A DNA stretch of 64,000 nucleotides from NCBI RefSeq assembly GCF_002128405.1, contig NZ_NETJ01000003.1, forward strand, positions 248,001 through 312,000. Reading direction: 5' to 3'. Both the position numbers and the translations under genes were made by a program. Positions 35,273-42,770 of the stretch are shown here, in pieces. Within the stretch, counting starts at the first letter, position 1. Each line of letters starts with the position of its first letter. The stretch is from Gottfriedia solisilvae. Lineage in GTDB: Bacteria; Bacillota; Bacilli; Bacillales; Bacillaceae_G. The notes under the pieces are model-generated. The model was not told the origin of the DNA. It saw only the letters and a program-made list of their open reading frames with translations, and made no database searches.

Positions 35273-35701
35273 ATGTTTATCGTAAATGTTGAAGCTGCAA
35301 TCAACCATGAAGGCAAATGGTTAGTTATAGAAAGAAGTCAGAAAGAAGAACATGCAGGTGGAATGCTTTCATTAGTTGGAGGAACAGTTGAACTAGGACA
35401 ACAACCAGTAGAAATTTTAGAGAGCAATCTTAAGCGTGAAGTGCTTGAAGAAGTAGATGTTGAAATAAAAAATGTAAATTATCTATATAGTTCTGCATTT
35501 GTAACAGACAAAAATGAACATGTTTTGAATATTGTATTTTTATGTGAATATAAGTCAGGCATTGCTTACCCAAAAAGTCCTGATGAGGTAGAAGATGTAA
35601 AATGGATGTCATCAGATCAAATAGAACGACACAGTAAAGCGCCTGTTTACTTAAAAGAAAGTATTAAACAAGCCGAATTAAAAATAAGTTTGACTAGGTA
35701 G
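35273..35701 (+). CDS. Nudix hydrolase with altered Nudix box
   Basis: A Nudix-fold protein (142 aa). The box begins 'GGTVELGQ' (about residues 36-43) and ends 'KREVLEEVDV' (about 55-64). Compared with GX5EX7REUXEEXGU, the first Glu is Gln, about four extra residues lie before REV, and the closing Gly is Asp. The metal-binding REVLEE core is kept, so activity is possible, but the substrate is unclear. AACGGAGGG precedes the ATG. It is followed after 25 bases by a histidine phosphatase gene, likely one transcript. Confidence 0.83.
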   Translation: MFIVNVEAAINHEGKWLVIERSQKEEHAGGMLSLVGGTVELGQQPVEILESNLKREVLEEVDVEIKNVNYLYSSAFVTDKNEHVLNIVFLCEYKSGIAYPKSPDEVEDVKWMSSDQIERHSKAPVYLKESIKQAELKISLTR

Positions 35702-35726
35702 AATCAATTTGTAGGAGAGAGTATGT

Positions 35727-36269
35727 ATGAAGAAAATATATATTGTTAGACATTGTGAAGCAACTGGACAACCACCTGAATCAAGCCTTACTCAAAAGGG
35801 TTTAGAACAGTCTCAAGAGCTAAGTCATTTTTTTTCGAATATACTTGTTGATCGTATTATTTCCAGTCCTTTTTTAAGAGCAGTTCAATCCATTCAACCA
35901 ACGCTAAACCATAAACAAATACAGTTAGAACTTGATCATCGGTTGGCTGAACGAGTTTTAACTTCAGAGGTATATCCAGATTGGCTTAGAAGATTAGAAG
36001 AAACTTATTCTGATTTAGAACTTAAGTTTAAAGGTGGAGAATCAAGTAAAGAAGCGATTGAGAGAGTTCTTTCGTTAGTTAAAGAAATCATCAATCATGA
36101 AAGTGAGCATACTATTATTGTTACTCATGGTAACTTAATGTCATTATTGCTGATGCATTTTGATTCAGAGTTCGGCTTTGAACAATGGAGAATGCTTAGC
36201 AATCCAGACGTATATGAGCTGAGTATTGATACTCAACATACTGAGTTTAAACGGATTTGGAATGGATGA
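35727..36269 (+). CDS. Histidine phosphatase (PGAM superfamily)
   Basis: A phosphoglycerate-mutase-like phosphatase (180 aa). The catalytic motif is 'IVRHCEATGQ' (His 9; the usual RHG is RHC), the second block is 'ISSPFLRAVQSIQPT', and the second catalytic His is in 'IIVTHGNLMSLL' (about residue 130). Such enzymes remove phosphate from sugars, nucleotides or cofactors. GGAGAG lies about nine bases upstream. It is paired with a Nudix gene, suggesting they act together on phosphorylated small molecules; that is inference. Confidence 0.88.
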   Translation: MKKIYIVRHCEATGQPPESSLTQKGLEQSQELSHFFSNILVDRIISSPFLRAVQSIQPTLNHKQIQLELDHRLAERVLTSEVYPDWLRRLEETYSDLELKFKGGESSKEAIERVLSLVKEIINHESEHTIIVTHGNLMSLLLMHFDSEFGFEQWRMLSNPDVYELSIDTQHTEFKRIWNG

Positions 36270-36294
36270 AAGGTAGAATGTTAAACAAATAATT

Positions 36295-36360
36295 GTGAAT
36301 AAGCGGAGGATGCGAGCCCAATTGGCTGCACTATAAACGCGTCCAAGAGCTGGAATCAAC
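36295..36360 (+). other. Short GC-richer stretch of unknown origin
   Basis: Between the phosphatase stop and its terminator, about 60 bases (from AAGCGGAGGATGCGAGCC to AGAGCTGGAATC) are richer in GC than the surroundings. They are not similar to the dispersed repeat. No open frame or clear hairpin was found. Confidence 0.3.
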
Positions 36361-36366
36361 AATAGT

Positions 36367-36397
36367 AAGAGCCTATCATAATGATAGGCTCTTTTTT
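36367..36397. terminator. Bidirectional terminator
   Basis: AAGAGCCTATCA/TGATAGGCTCTT perfect stem with a three-base loop and T run, between convergent genes. Confidence 0.92.
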
Positions 36398-36409
36398 AGT
36401 CATTTATTC

Positions 36410-37057
36410 CTATTTCATAATTGACTTTATTTCAAGTAAATCATTAATAATAAAATCTGCATGTGCAAGCTCAGCTTCTTGTGCAAAATCAAATCGACAA
36501 CCGATAGCTGTTAAGGAATTTTTTTTTGCAGATTGAATGTCTGATAGTCGATCACCTACAACAAAACCTTCTATCAAATGATACTTTTTAAGAATCATTT
36601 CAGCTAAAAGTGATTTATCTAGTGACTCGATTTGCTGAATGCTAAAAATCTCTGTGACATATTGATTTAATTTGTAATAGTTTACGATGGATTGTAAATA
36701 CTCAGTTTGGCCATTACTCGCAATGAAAATTAAATAATCTTGATCTAATAACAGTTCAAAAGTTTTAATTACGTTTGAATATAATGCGCCTTTACCTAAT
36801 TGTATGTTCTGGATTAAGCGCTGATGGAAAAATGCATTCGCGTGCTCTCTAATTTCATAAGAATGTTGCGGTAATAAGGTTTCCCAAACAACAGGTAAAG
36901 GTACGCCCATAATTTCGTTATATTGATTTATAGGTGTAATGCTGTCCCACAATTTTTGTTGCCGTAAGTACTCAAAGACATCTTCGAGAGAAGTAGCTAA
37001 AATTTTTTGCGTTTGGAATAAAGTGCCATCCATATCAAATATTGCTGCTCGTTTCAT
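36410..37057 (-). CDS. HAD-family phosphatase
   Basis: A haloacid-dehalogenase-fold phosphatase (215 aa), phosphoglycolate-phosphatase-like. Motif I is 'AIFDMDGTLFQT' (nucleophile Asp about residue 8), motif II 'FIASNGQTEYLQ', motif III Lys near 'LDKSLLAEMILKK' and motif IV 'VVGDRLSDIQSAKKN'. A helical cap lies at about residues 20-80. The ATG at 37057 has GGGGGA eight bases upstream; the longer in-frame stretch to 37384 runs through the next gene's promoter and is not coding. The substrate is unknown. Confidence 0.88.
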   Translation of the reverse strand: MKRAAIFDMDGTLFQTQKILATSLEDVFEYLRQQKLWDSITPINQYNEIMGVPLPVVWETLLPQHSYEIREHANAFFHQRLIQNIQLGKGALYSNVIKTFELLLDQDYLIFIASNGQTEYLQSIVNYYKLNQYVTEIFSIQQIESLDKSLLAEMILKKYHLIEGFVVGDRLSDIQSAKKNSLTAIGCRFDFAQEAELAHADFIINDLLEIKSIMK

Positions 37058-37242
37058 AAAAAATATCCCCCAATTTTTAATTTGATTTAATGGTAGCATA
37101 TTTGATTTTATAGTAGGTAAACACATTTTAACGTTGAGTCTTATAAGAATTGAGTGAAAAAGCGATTTGTAGTCAAATGGATTGTTTGATGTTTTTATTG
37201 ATAGAAATAAGATAGTTGGCAAAAATAGTTGTGAAAATATTG

Positions 37243-37272
37243 TTGACATGAAACCAAAAGGTTTTATATAAT
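37243..37272 (+). promoter_or_regulatory. Promoter of the AHSA1-ArsR operon
   Basis: TTGACA (37243-37248) and TATAAT (37267-37272) with an 18-base spacer. The spacer is almost entirely the first operator, so repressor binding would exclude polymerase. Confidence 0.75.
37251..37265 (+). promoter_or_regulatory. Operator 1 (AAACC-AAAA-GGTTT)
   Basis: An inverted repeat in the promoter spacer. It recurs 30 bases downstream with the same flanks (ATGWAACCAAAAGGTTTTAT). It is the likely binding site of the ArsR-type repressor encoded in the operon. Confidence 0.75.
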
Positions 37273-37281
37273 TCGATATGT

Positions 37282-37293
37282 AACCAAAAGGTT
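37282..37293 (+). promoter_or_regulatory. Operator 2 (AACC-AAAA-GGTT)
   Basis: The second copy of the inverted repeat, just after the predicted transcription start, three helical turns from operator 1. Confidence 0.72.
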
Positions 37294-37321
37294 TTATATT
37301 AATTGAAAGAGGGATTGAATT

Positions 37322-37747
37322 ATGAGCGTTCAAAATCAAGTAGAAGATATTATACAAACAGTCGTTTACAATGCACCAATTCAAAAAGTATGGAATTTTG
37401 TTTCAACTGCAGAAGGTATTTCATCATGGTTTATGCCGAATGATTTTCAACCGGTTGTTGGACATGAGTTTCACTTACAGTCACAATTCGGACCATCTCC
37501 TTGTAAAGTATTAGAAGTAGATGAACCAAATAAAATTACTTTTACATGGGATCTTGATGGTTGGTTTGTTTCATTTCTATTAAAAGAAGTTGGAGACAAA
37601 ACTGAATTCACATTAATTCACGGTGGTTGGAAACCAGCGGATGAAATCTTACCTAAACCACAACAAAAAAGTGGAGAAATTCGCGAGCGCATGAATGGCG
37701 GATGGGTTGGCTTAGTTGCAAGACTTAAAGAAGTTGTTGAGAAATAG
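37322..37747 (+). CDS. AHSA1/SRPBCC domain protein
   Basis: A START-like SRPBCC protein (141 aa) of the AHSA1 group. 'VYNAPIQKVWNFVSTAEGIS' in the first helix region, 'WFMPNDFQPVVGHEFHLQSQ' and the C-terminal helix 'GGWVGLVARLKEVVE' are typical. These domains bind hydrophobic ligands in a central cavity. AAAGAGGG precedes the ATG. The stop overlaps the start of an ArsR-type regulator gene (TAGTG). AHSA1-ArsR pairs are common and self-regulated; the ligand here is unknown. Confidence 0.88.
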   Translation: MSVQNQVEDIIQTVVYNAPIQKVWNFVSTAEGISSWFMPNDFQPVVGHEFHLQSQFGPSPCKVLEVDEPNKITFTWDLDGWFVSFLLKEVGDKTEFTLIHGGWKPADEILPKPQQKSGEIRERMNGGWVGLVARLKEVVEK

Positions 37748-38115
37748 TGTCTACTTCCCCACAAAAATATGATGTGTTCCAAGCAATAGCTGATCCAACT
37801 AGAAGAGAAGTTCTTAGATTACTTGCGAATAAAGAGTTACCGATTTCTGAGATATCAAGTAATTTTACGATGAGTCGAACAGCAATTGCTAAACATCTGC
37901 ATATACTTTCTGAAGCTGAGCTTGTAACTGATCGGAAGGTTGGAAGAGAAAGAAGATATACTTTACAACCTGAAGCTTTTCGTGAATTGAAACAATGGTT
38001 AGCATATTATGATCAGTTTTGGTCTAATAAATTATCAATTCTCCAACATCTTGTCGAAAACAATGAAGAGAATAGTATTAGAGTTGTACCGACGAAAGAT
38101 GATAAAGATTTGTAA
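37747..38115 (+). CDS. ArsR-type HTH repressor
   Basis: A winged-helix regulator (122 aa) of the ArsR family. 'DVFQAIADPTRREVLRLLAN' opens the fold and 'SEISSNFTMSRTAIAKHLHI' is the DNA-reading helix pair (about residues 36-56). There is no Cys metal site, so it is not a metal sensor. The GTG start overlaps the AHSA1 stop by one base. It most likely represses its own operon through the two AACCAAAAGGTT operators at 37251 and 37282. Confidence 0.9.
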   Translation: MSTSPQKYDVFQAIADPTRREVLRLLANKELPISEISSNFTMSRTAIAKHLHILSEAELVTDRKVGRERRYTLQPEAFRELKQWLAYYDQFWSNKLSILQHLVENNEENSIRVVPTKDDKDL

Positions 38116-38133
38116 ATAGTTTTGTGTATAAAA

Positions 38134-38164
38134 GACGAGCCTAATAATGGGTTCGTTTTTTTTA
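38134..38164 (+). terminator. Rho-independent terminator
   Basis: ACGAGCC/GGGTTCGT stem (one G-U) with a T run, behind the repressor gene. Confidence 0.82.
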
Positions 38165-38250
38165 AATAGACTTTTGTATTGTTAACGTTATAATAATATA
38201 ATGTGGCAAAAATCAAAGGAATAGAAAGCTCATATTTGAGAGGTATTGAA

Positions 38251-39411
38251 ATGCATAAAGGTATTTATATTTTAGCAATCGCTACGTTTGTAGCTGGAAC
38301 AGTAGAATTTATTATTACAGGTTTATTGGCAATGATTGCAGGTGATTTACATGTATCTGTAGGAATCGTTGGCCAATTAGTTTCGATCTTCTCTTTAGTT
38401 TTTGCTATTGGAGCACCTGTATTTATTGCGATTACATCAAAAGTGGAGCGACGAAAGTTATTACTAATTGCAATGACCGTATTCTTCATTGGAAATGTTT
38501 TATCAATCGTCAGTCCTAACTTTACTATTTTATTAATAGCTCGAATCATTCTTGCAGCAAGTTGTTCAGTTGTCATTGTCGTTTCAATTACTACTGCAGC
38601 GAATATCGTGTCTAATGAAATTAGAGGGAGAGCAATCGGCGTTATTTTTATGGGAATCAGTTCTTCATTAGTGTTTGGAGTTCCTTTAGGCACATTAATT
38701 GGAGAGCATTATGGTTGGAGAATGACTTTTGCTTTAGTTGGCGTTTTAAGTTTATTATCAATGCTAGGGATTATTAAGTTTCTTCCAAAGGTGAATCCAC
38801 AGCCTTCAATTCCATTAATAAAACAAATCGCTACATTAAAAAATAAACGCATTTTATCAATTCAGTTAATCTCATTTTTACAATTAACTGGTCATTTTAC
38901 AATATACACTTACTTAACTCCATTTCTGCAAAGTACGATGGGATTATCTACAAAAATGATTAGTATCTCATTACTGATTTTTGGGGTAGCTGGTATTTTA
39001 GGCGGTTGGATTGGCGGATGGTCTACAGATCGGTTTGGAGGACCTAAAACGATTTTAATCTTATTAGGATTGTTAGCAATTTCAATCTTATTACTTCCGA
39101 TTGCAACTAATTCTATTATCAGTTTAATGATAATCCTTTGTTTGTGGGGCTGTTTTTCTTGGTCTCTTAGCCCAAGCATTCAGGATAGTCTTGCGAAAGC
39201 AGCGAAGGATACAGCAGATATCCAGGTAGGACTAAATAATTCCTTTTCACATATCGGAATCGCATTAGGATCTAGTTTAGGTGGGATTCTGATAAATGAA
39301 TATACTGCAAGGACGAATGCAGTAGTGGGAGGCATAATTGTCATTTTAGCATTGGTCTCAGCTGCCTATTCATTTTCTCTAAATAGTAGAACAGTGGCAA
39401 AAACGAATTAG
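38251..39411 (+). CDS. MFS transporter, PbuE/AraJ-like (DHA1)
   Basis: A 12-helix major facilitator transporter (386 aa). 'FVAGTVEFIITGLLAMIAGD' in helix 1, 'GQLVSIFSLVFAIGAPVFI' in helix 2, 'GRAIGVIFMGISSSLVFGVP' and 'GWIGGWSTDRFGGPKTILI' match the DHA1 group that includes the purine exporter PbuE of B. subtilis. The true substrate is unproven. ATG 38251 has AGAGGT seven bases upstream; the in-frame codons back to 38203 have no site. Confidence 0.86.
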   Translation: MHKGIYILAIATFVAGTVEFIITGLLAMIAGDLHVSVGIVGQLVSIFSLVFAIGAPVFIAITSKVERRKLLLIAMTVFFIGNVLSIVSPNFTILLIARIILAASCSVVIVVSITTAANIVSNEIRGRAIGVIFMGISSSLVFGVPLGTLIGEHYGWRMTFALVGVLSLLSMLGIIKFLPKVNPQPSIPLIKQIATLKNKRILSIQLISFLQLTGHFTIYTYLTPFLQSTMGLSTKMISISLLIFGVAGILGGWIGGWSTDRFGGPKTILILLGLLAISILLLPIATNSIISLMIILCLWGCFSWSLSPSIQDSLAKAAKDTADIQVGLNNSFSHIGIALGSSLGGILINEYTARTNAVVGGIIVILALVSAAYSFSLNSRTVAKTN

Positions 39412-39432
39412 GTATAATTGCATAAAGAAGGA

Positions 39433-39461
39433 TAAAAGCGATGCATAAATGTATCGCTTTT
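39433..39461 (+). terminator. Rho-independent terminator
   Basis: AAAAGCGATGC/GTATCGCTTTT stem with T run. Confidence 0.88.
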
Positions 39462-39582
39462 TTTATTTTATTTGTCGATTTATATTTTTAAATACCTATT
39501 AAACAACTAAATTCTTTAGTGAAAATGGCCGATAAAATGGATATCAAATATAAAAAATTGTTATCTCTGGGGGGAGCATCCA

Positions 39583-41283
39583 TTGAAATGGACGATAGGT
39601 AAAAAATTATTTACTACATCAGTGTTAATCATGTTAATCATGGTTACACTAAGTGCTTTTTCATTAAGAAATACTTATACACTAAACAATAATACACAGC
39701 AATTAAGTAAAACCGTGCTACCAAAAGTATCACTTATAGGTGATATTAATTATTATACTGAACATGTTATGACATTAACTCAAAATCATTTACTAAGTGA
39801 AGATCAAGCAACAAAAGATGGATACGAAAATAAAATAACTGAAACGACAGCCGCATTAGATGATTCGTTTCAAAAATATGGAAAGTTAATCGAAAGTGAC
39901 GATGAGAAAAACTACTATAATCAATTAAAGGACAGATGGACGATTTTTCTTAATAAGAAGGATAAAGTGATCAGTGAAAGCAATGGAAATAATAAAGAAG
40001 AGGCTAATCAAACGTTTAGAGATGGCGTCCTTCTTTTTGAAAAGATGCAAGGCGATTTAGATGCATTAACAAAGCTAAATAGCCAAGTTTCAGAAAAGAT
40101 AACGATCGAGAGTGATGAGCAATCTAAAAATGCTTTAAATATCAACATTTACATCGTTATTGGTTCGATAATTTTTACAATCGCTATTACATATTTATTA
40201 GTTCGAAGTATCAGAAGACCTTTAATCTTATTATCTAGTCAGGTAAAAGAAGTAGCTGACGGTAATCTAGGAATAGACCCAATTCACATTAAAAATAAAG
40301 ATGAAATTGGTGAGCTTGCAAATCATGTCAATGCAATGACAGAGAATTTAAAAGGCTTAATAGAAAATGTTATGTACAACTCTCAGCTAGTAGCTGCGAC
40401 ATCTGAAGAACTTTCAGCAAGTGCTGAAGAGACAAGTCGAGCATCTGAACAGATTACAAGCTCTATAATATATATTGCTGATGGTGCAGAAAAACAAGAA
40501 AAAAGTACACATGAAGCGTATTCAGTTGTAAAAGAAATTTCAATTGGAATGGAACAAGCTGCTTCCTCTATTCAAACAGTAGCTGAAAATTCACAATCAA
40601 CTTCAGAAAAAGCTATATATGGAAATAAGGTTTTAGATAAAACAGTAAATCAAATGAACATGATTCACCGAACAGTTAATCATACGTCTGAAATTGTAAA
40701 CTCATTAGGTGAAAAGTCAGATGAAATTGGTAAAATCGTAACGATCATTACTGAGATTTCAGAGCAAACAAATTTACTGGCTTTAAATGCTGCAATTGAA
40801 GCTGCTAGAGCTGGTGAGCAAGGAAAAGGGTTTGCTGTAGTTGCAGATGAAGTTAAGAAATTGGCAACTCAATCAAGAAATGCAGCAGGACAAATATCTC
40901 AGCTAGTGGATATTATTCAATTTGAAGTTAACAAAGTTATTGTTTCAATGGAAGAAGGTTCTTCTGAAATTAAAGATGGTATAAATCTTGTAACTGAGTC
41001 AGGTGAAAACTTTAAACAAATCGTGAAAATGATCGAAGAAGTTTCTTCGCAAACGGAGGAAGTATCTGCAATTTTTGAAGAAATTAACGCAAGCTCTCAA
41101 AGTATCATTCAAATTGTAGAAATGACTTCTACGATTTCTGTTGAAGCTTCGAGCCAATCTCAAAGTGTTGCAGCAGCAGCTGAGCAACAAAATGCATCTA
41201 TGGAAGAAATGGCTGCGTCTGCAGATATTTTAAGTAAAATGGCAGAGGAATTACAGGATACTGTTAAAGGATTTAAGATCTAG
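39583..41283 (+). CDS. Methyl-accepting chemotaxis protein with 4HB sensor
   Basis: A chemoreceptor of 566 residues. Two membrane helices (about residues 9-27 and 187-207) flank a four-helix-bundle sensor domain outside the cell. A HAMP linker (about 208-262) and the signalling domain follow; its hairpin tip is '[20 protein letters not shown]' (about residues 387-406). The TTG start is supported by GGGGGGAG seven bases upstream. 4HB domains usually sense small organic ligands; which one is unknown. It is a single gene. Confidence 0.92.
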   Translation: MKWTIGKKLFTTSVLIMLIMVTLSAFSLRNTYTLNNNTQQLSKTVLPKVSLIGDINYYTEHVMTLTQNHLLSEDQATKDGYENKITETTAALDDSFQKYGKLIESDDEKNYYNQLKDRWTIFLNKKDKVISESNGNNKEEANQTFRDGVLLFEKMQGDLDALTKLNSQVSEKITIESDEQSKNALNINIYIVIGSIIFTIAITYLLVRSIRRPLILLSSQVKEVADGNLGIDPIHIKNKDEIGELANHVNAMTENLKGLIENVMYNSQLVAATSEELSASAEETSRASEQITSSIIYIADGAEKQEKSTHEAYSVVKEISIGMEQAASSIQTVAENSQSTSEKAIYGNKVLDKTVNQMNMIHRTVNHTSEIVNSLGEKSDEIGKIVTIITEISEQTNLLALNAAIEAARAGEQGKGFAVVADEVKKLATQSRNAAGQISQLVDIIQFEVNKVIVSMEEGSSEIKDGINLVTESGENFKQIVKMIEEVSSQTEEVSAIFEEINASSQSIIQIVEMTSTISVEASSQSQSVAAAAEQQNASMEEMAASADILSKMAEELQDTVKGFKI

Positions 41284-41307
41284 GTCTGTCATAAAGATAA
41301 ATTTTTT

Positions 41308-41340
41308 AATAAGCCATCATATATGATGGCTTATTTTTTA
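41308..41340 (+). terminator. Rho-independent terminator
   Basis: AATAAGCCATCAT/ATGATGGCTTATT stem and T run. Confidence 0.92.
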
Positions 41341-41406
41341 GTATGTCTATTCACTGGTAATCATATATGATTATGATAACGAAATTATCTTTAAAGGAGG
41401 TTATTA

Positions 41407-41739
41407 GTGGTTATGAGTTCATTTGCAAAAACACCAAATCCACCTTATTATGCAGTCATTTTTGTTTCTAAAAGAACAAAAGGTGATAATGGTTATGGAA
41501 AGATGTCTGATAAAATGGTTGAACTGGCGAGTAAACAAAATGGATTTTTAGGTGTTGAAAGTGCACGAGACGAGGGACTAGGGGTAACAGTGTCTTATTG
41601 GGATTCGCTTGAGTCCATTAAAAGTTGGAAGGAACATATGACGCATAAAATTGCCCAGGAACGTGGCAAAAAAGAATGGTATGAGTCTTATTCATTAAGA
41701 GTATGTAAGGTCGAGCGAGATTCGTTTTTTGAAATGTAG
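41407..41739 (+). CDS. Antibiotic-biosynthesis-monooxygenase-fold protein (YqjZ-like)
   Basis: A 110-residue ferredoxin-like ABM-domain protein similar in size to YqjZ. 'PPYYAVIFVSKRT', 'LASKQNGFLGVESARDEGLG' and 'VSYWDSLESIKSWKEHMTHK' are the typical strand-helix blocks. ABM proteins are small oxygenases or haem-binding proteins; the activity of this one is unknown. The GTG at 41407 has AAAGGAGG six bases upstream; ATG 41413 is an alternative start. Confidence 0.85.
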   Translation: MVMSSFAKTPNPPYYAVIFVSKRTKGDNGYGKMSDKMVELASKQNGFLGVESARDEGLGVTVSYWDSLESIKSWKEHMTHKIAQERGKKEWYESYSLRVCKVERDSFFEM

Positions 41740-41862
41740 ACTATGTTTAAGGAAGAAATTAGTTCAGGTTTTATGATAAAGAATGTGTATTAACCTTTAA
41801 TATATCTTAATCAATCCGATAAATTAAATAAGAGATAAGAGCATTTAAAGGGGAGAAAGAAT

Positions 41863-42231
41863 TTGATCCTACAAGAATTAATTACAAATATAAACAAAAG
41901 TGTTGAAAGTTTGGAACTATCGATTGCAAGAAAGTATATTGAAGAAAACATTGAAATACTTAGAGAAAATAAAACGCTTTTGAATAGTAATGCTCGTGAA
42001 TTATTAACTTTTATAGCAAACAGAAGAGATGATGGTTATGAGCAATTAACAAGAAGAGAATTGTTGGTTATTCAAGCTATCAATACAAGTGCAAACAAAT
42101 TTGATTTGCGTGAATTAAAAAGAATTATTTCAGATAATTCAATGTTATTAGTAAGAAAAGATGCATTAGACTTTTTAAATGCAGATGCAAAAGTGATTTT
42201 AGAAGGTATGAAAGCCATTAATCAATCGTAA
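41863..42231 (+). CDS. Helical protein of unknown function
   Basis: A 122-residue all-helical cytoplasmic protein ('SVESLELSIARKYIEENIEI', 'DLRELKRIISDNSMLLVRKD'). No signal peptide, Cys or known motif is seen. The TTG start follows AAAGGGGAG at good spacing. I do not recognise the family. It is a single gene with its own terminator. Confidence 0.68.
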   Translation: MILQELITNINKSVESLELSIARKYIEENIEILRENKTLLNSNARELLTFIANRRDDGYEQLTRRELLVIQAINTSANKFDLRELKRIISDNSMLLVRKDALDFLNADAKVILEGMKAINQS

Positions 42232-42240
42232 TCTTTCCTG

Positions 42241-42264
42241 AGCCATTATAAAATGGCTTTTTTT
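42241..42264 (+). terminator. Rho-independent terminator
   Basis: AGCCATT/AATGGCT stem and seven T. Confidence 0.85.
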
Positions 42265-42419
42265 GTTCTTTATTTTTCGTATATGTAATAAAAATCTGAA
42301 ACAACTTTGATCTTTTTGGAATAACTGTAAATCAGCAATCATTATGTATTCAGCCACTTTTATCAATAATTAAGGGAAAGTAAATGTAAAAAAATAAATT
42401 AAATGGAAAGTATTTGAAT

Positions 42420-42438
42420 GAAAATGATAGTTATTATC
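42420..42438. promoter_or_regulatory. Orphan Fur-box-like sequence
   Basis: GAAAATGATAGTTATTATC matches the 19-base Fur consensus at 16 positions. It lies between two convergent genes, downstream of both, where no promoter is expected. Confidence 0.45.
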
Positions 42439-42450
42439 AATACTATATAA

Positions 42451-42482
42451 TAAAGAAAGGGTAACCATCTAGTCGGTTACCC
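42451..42482 (-). terminator. Terminator of the DUF1540 gene
   Basis: On - the stem GGGTAACC/GGTTACCC with an eight-base loop is followed by TTTCTTTA. Confidence 0.8.
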
Positions 42483-42491
42483 AAGTCTTCA

Positions 42492-42647
42492 TTAAACTTC
42501 TGGAGCAAATGTTTTACAATCTGTTTCCTCAGTATTTGATGCTTGTTTCCCTTTATGACTCACAACATAAATAGCATCTGCACTACATTTGTTACCAGAA
42601 GCCCAGAATTTACAATTGTTAACTTCGCAAAGTACATCTTGTGCCAT
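42492..42647 (-). CDS. DUF1540 small Cys-rich protein
   Basis: A 51-residue protein. The sequence 'VLCEVNNCKFWASGNKCSAD' (residues 5-24) has the family's C-x4-5-NC-x8-C pattern, and a fourth Cys lies at 'ETDCKTF'. Four cysteines suggest a bound zinc or iron. GGAGG lies nine bases before the ATG. DUF1540 proteins are frequent in Bacillaceae and Clostridia; their role is not established. The gene is easily missed because of its size. Confidence 0.85.
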   Translation of the reverse strand: MAQDVLCEVNNCKFWASGNKCSADAIYVVSHKGKQASNTEETDCKTFAPEV

Positions 42648-42725
42648 TATTTAGACACCTCCTTTATTGTTATGATTAACATTATATAGACGATTGATAC
42701 TTACTTTTTGTAGATGTACTAAATA

Positions 42726-42763
42726 AAAAAACCTTATCGATATAAACTCGATAAGGTTTTTTT
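42726..42763. terminator. Bidirectional terminator of the chemoreceptor gene
   Basis: AAAAAACCTTATCGA/TCGATAAGGTTTTTT stem with a seven-base loop, directly after the stop at 42771. Confidence 0.93.
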
Positions 42764-42770
42764 ATACTAT

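Noticed and set aside
36410-37384. A 324-residue version of the HAD phosphatase
   Set aside because: The extra N-terminal 109 residues run through the ArsR operators and the next gene's start; the GGGGGA site before 37057 gives a standard HAD start.
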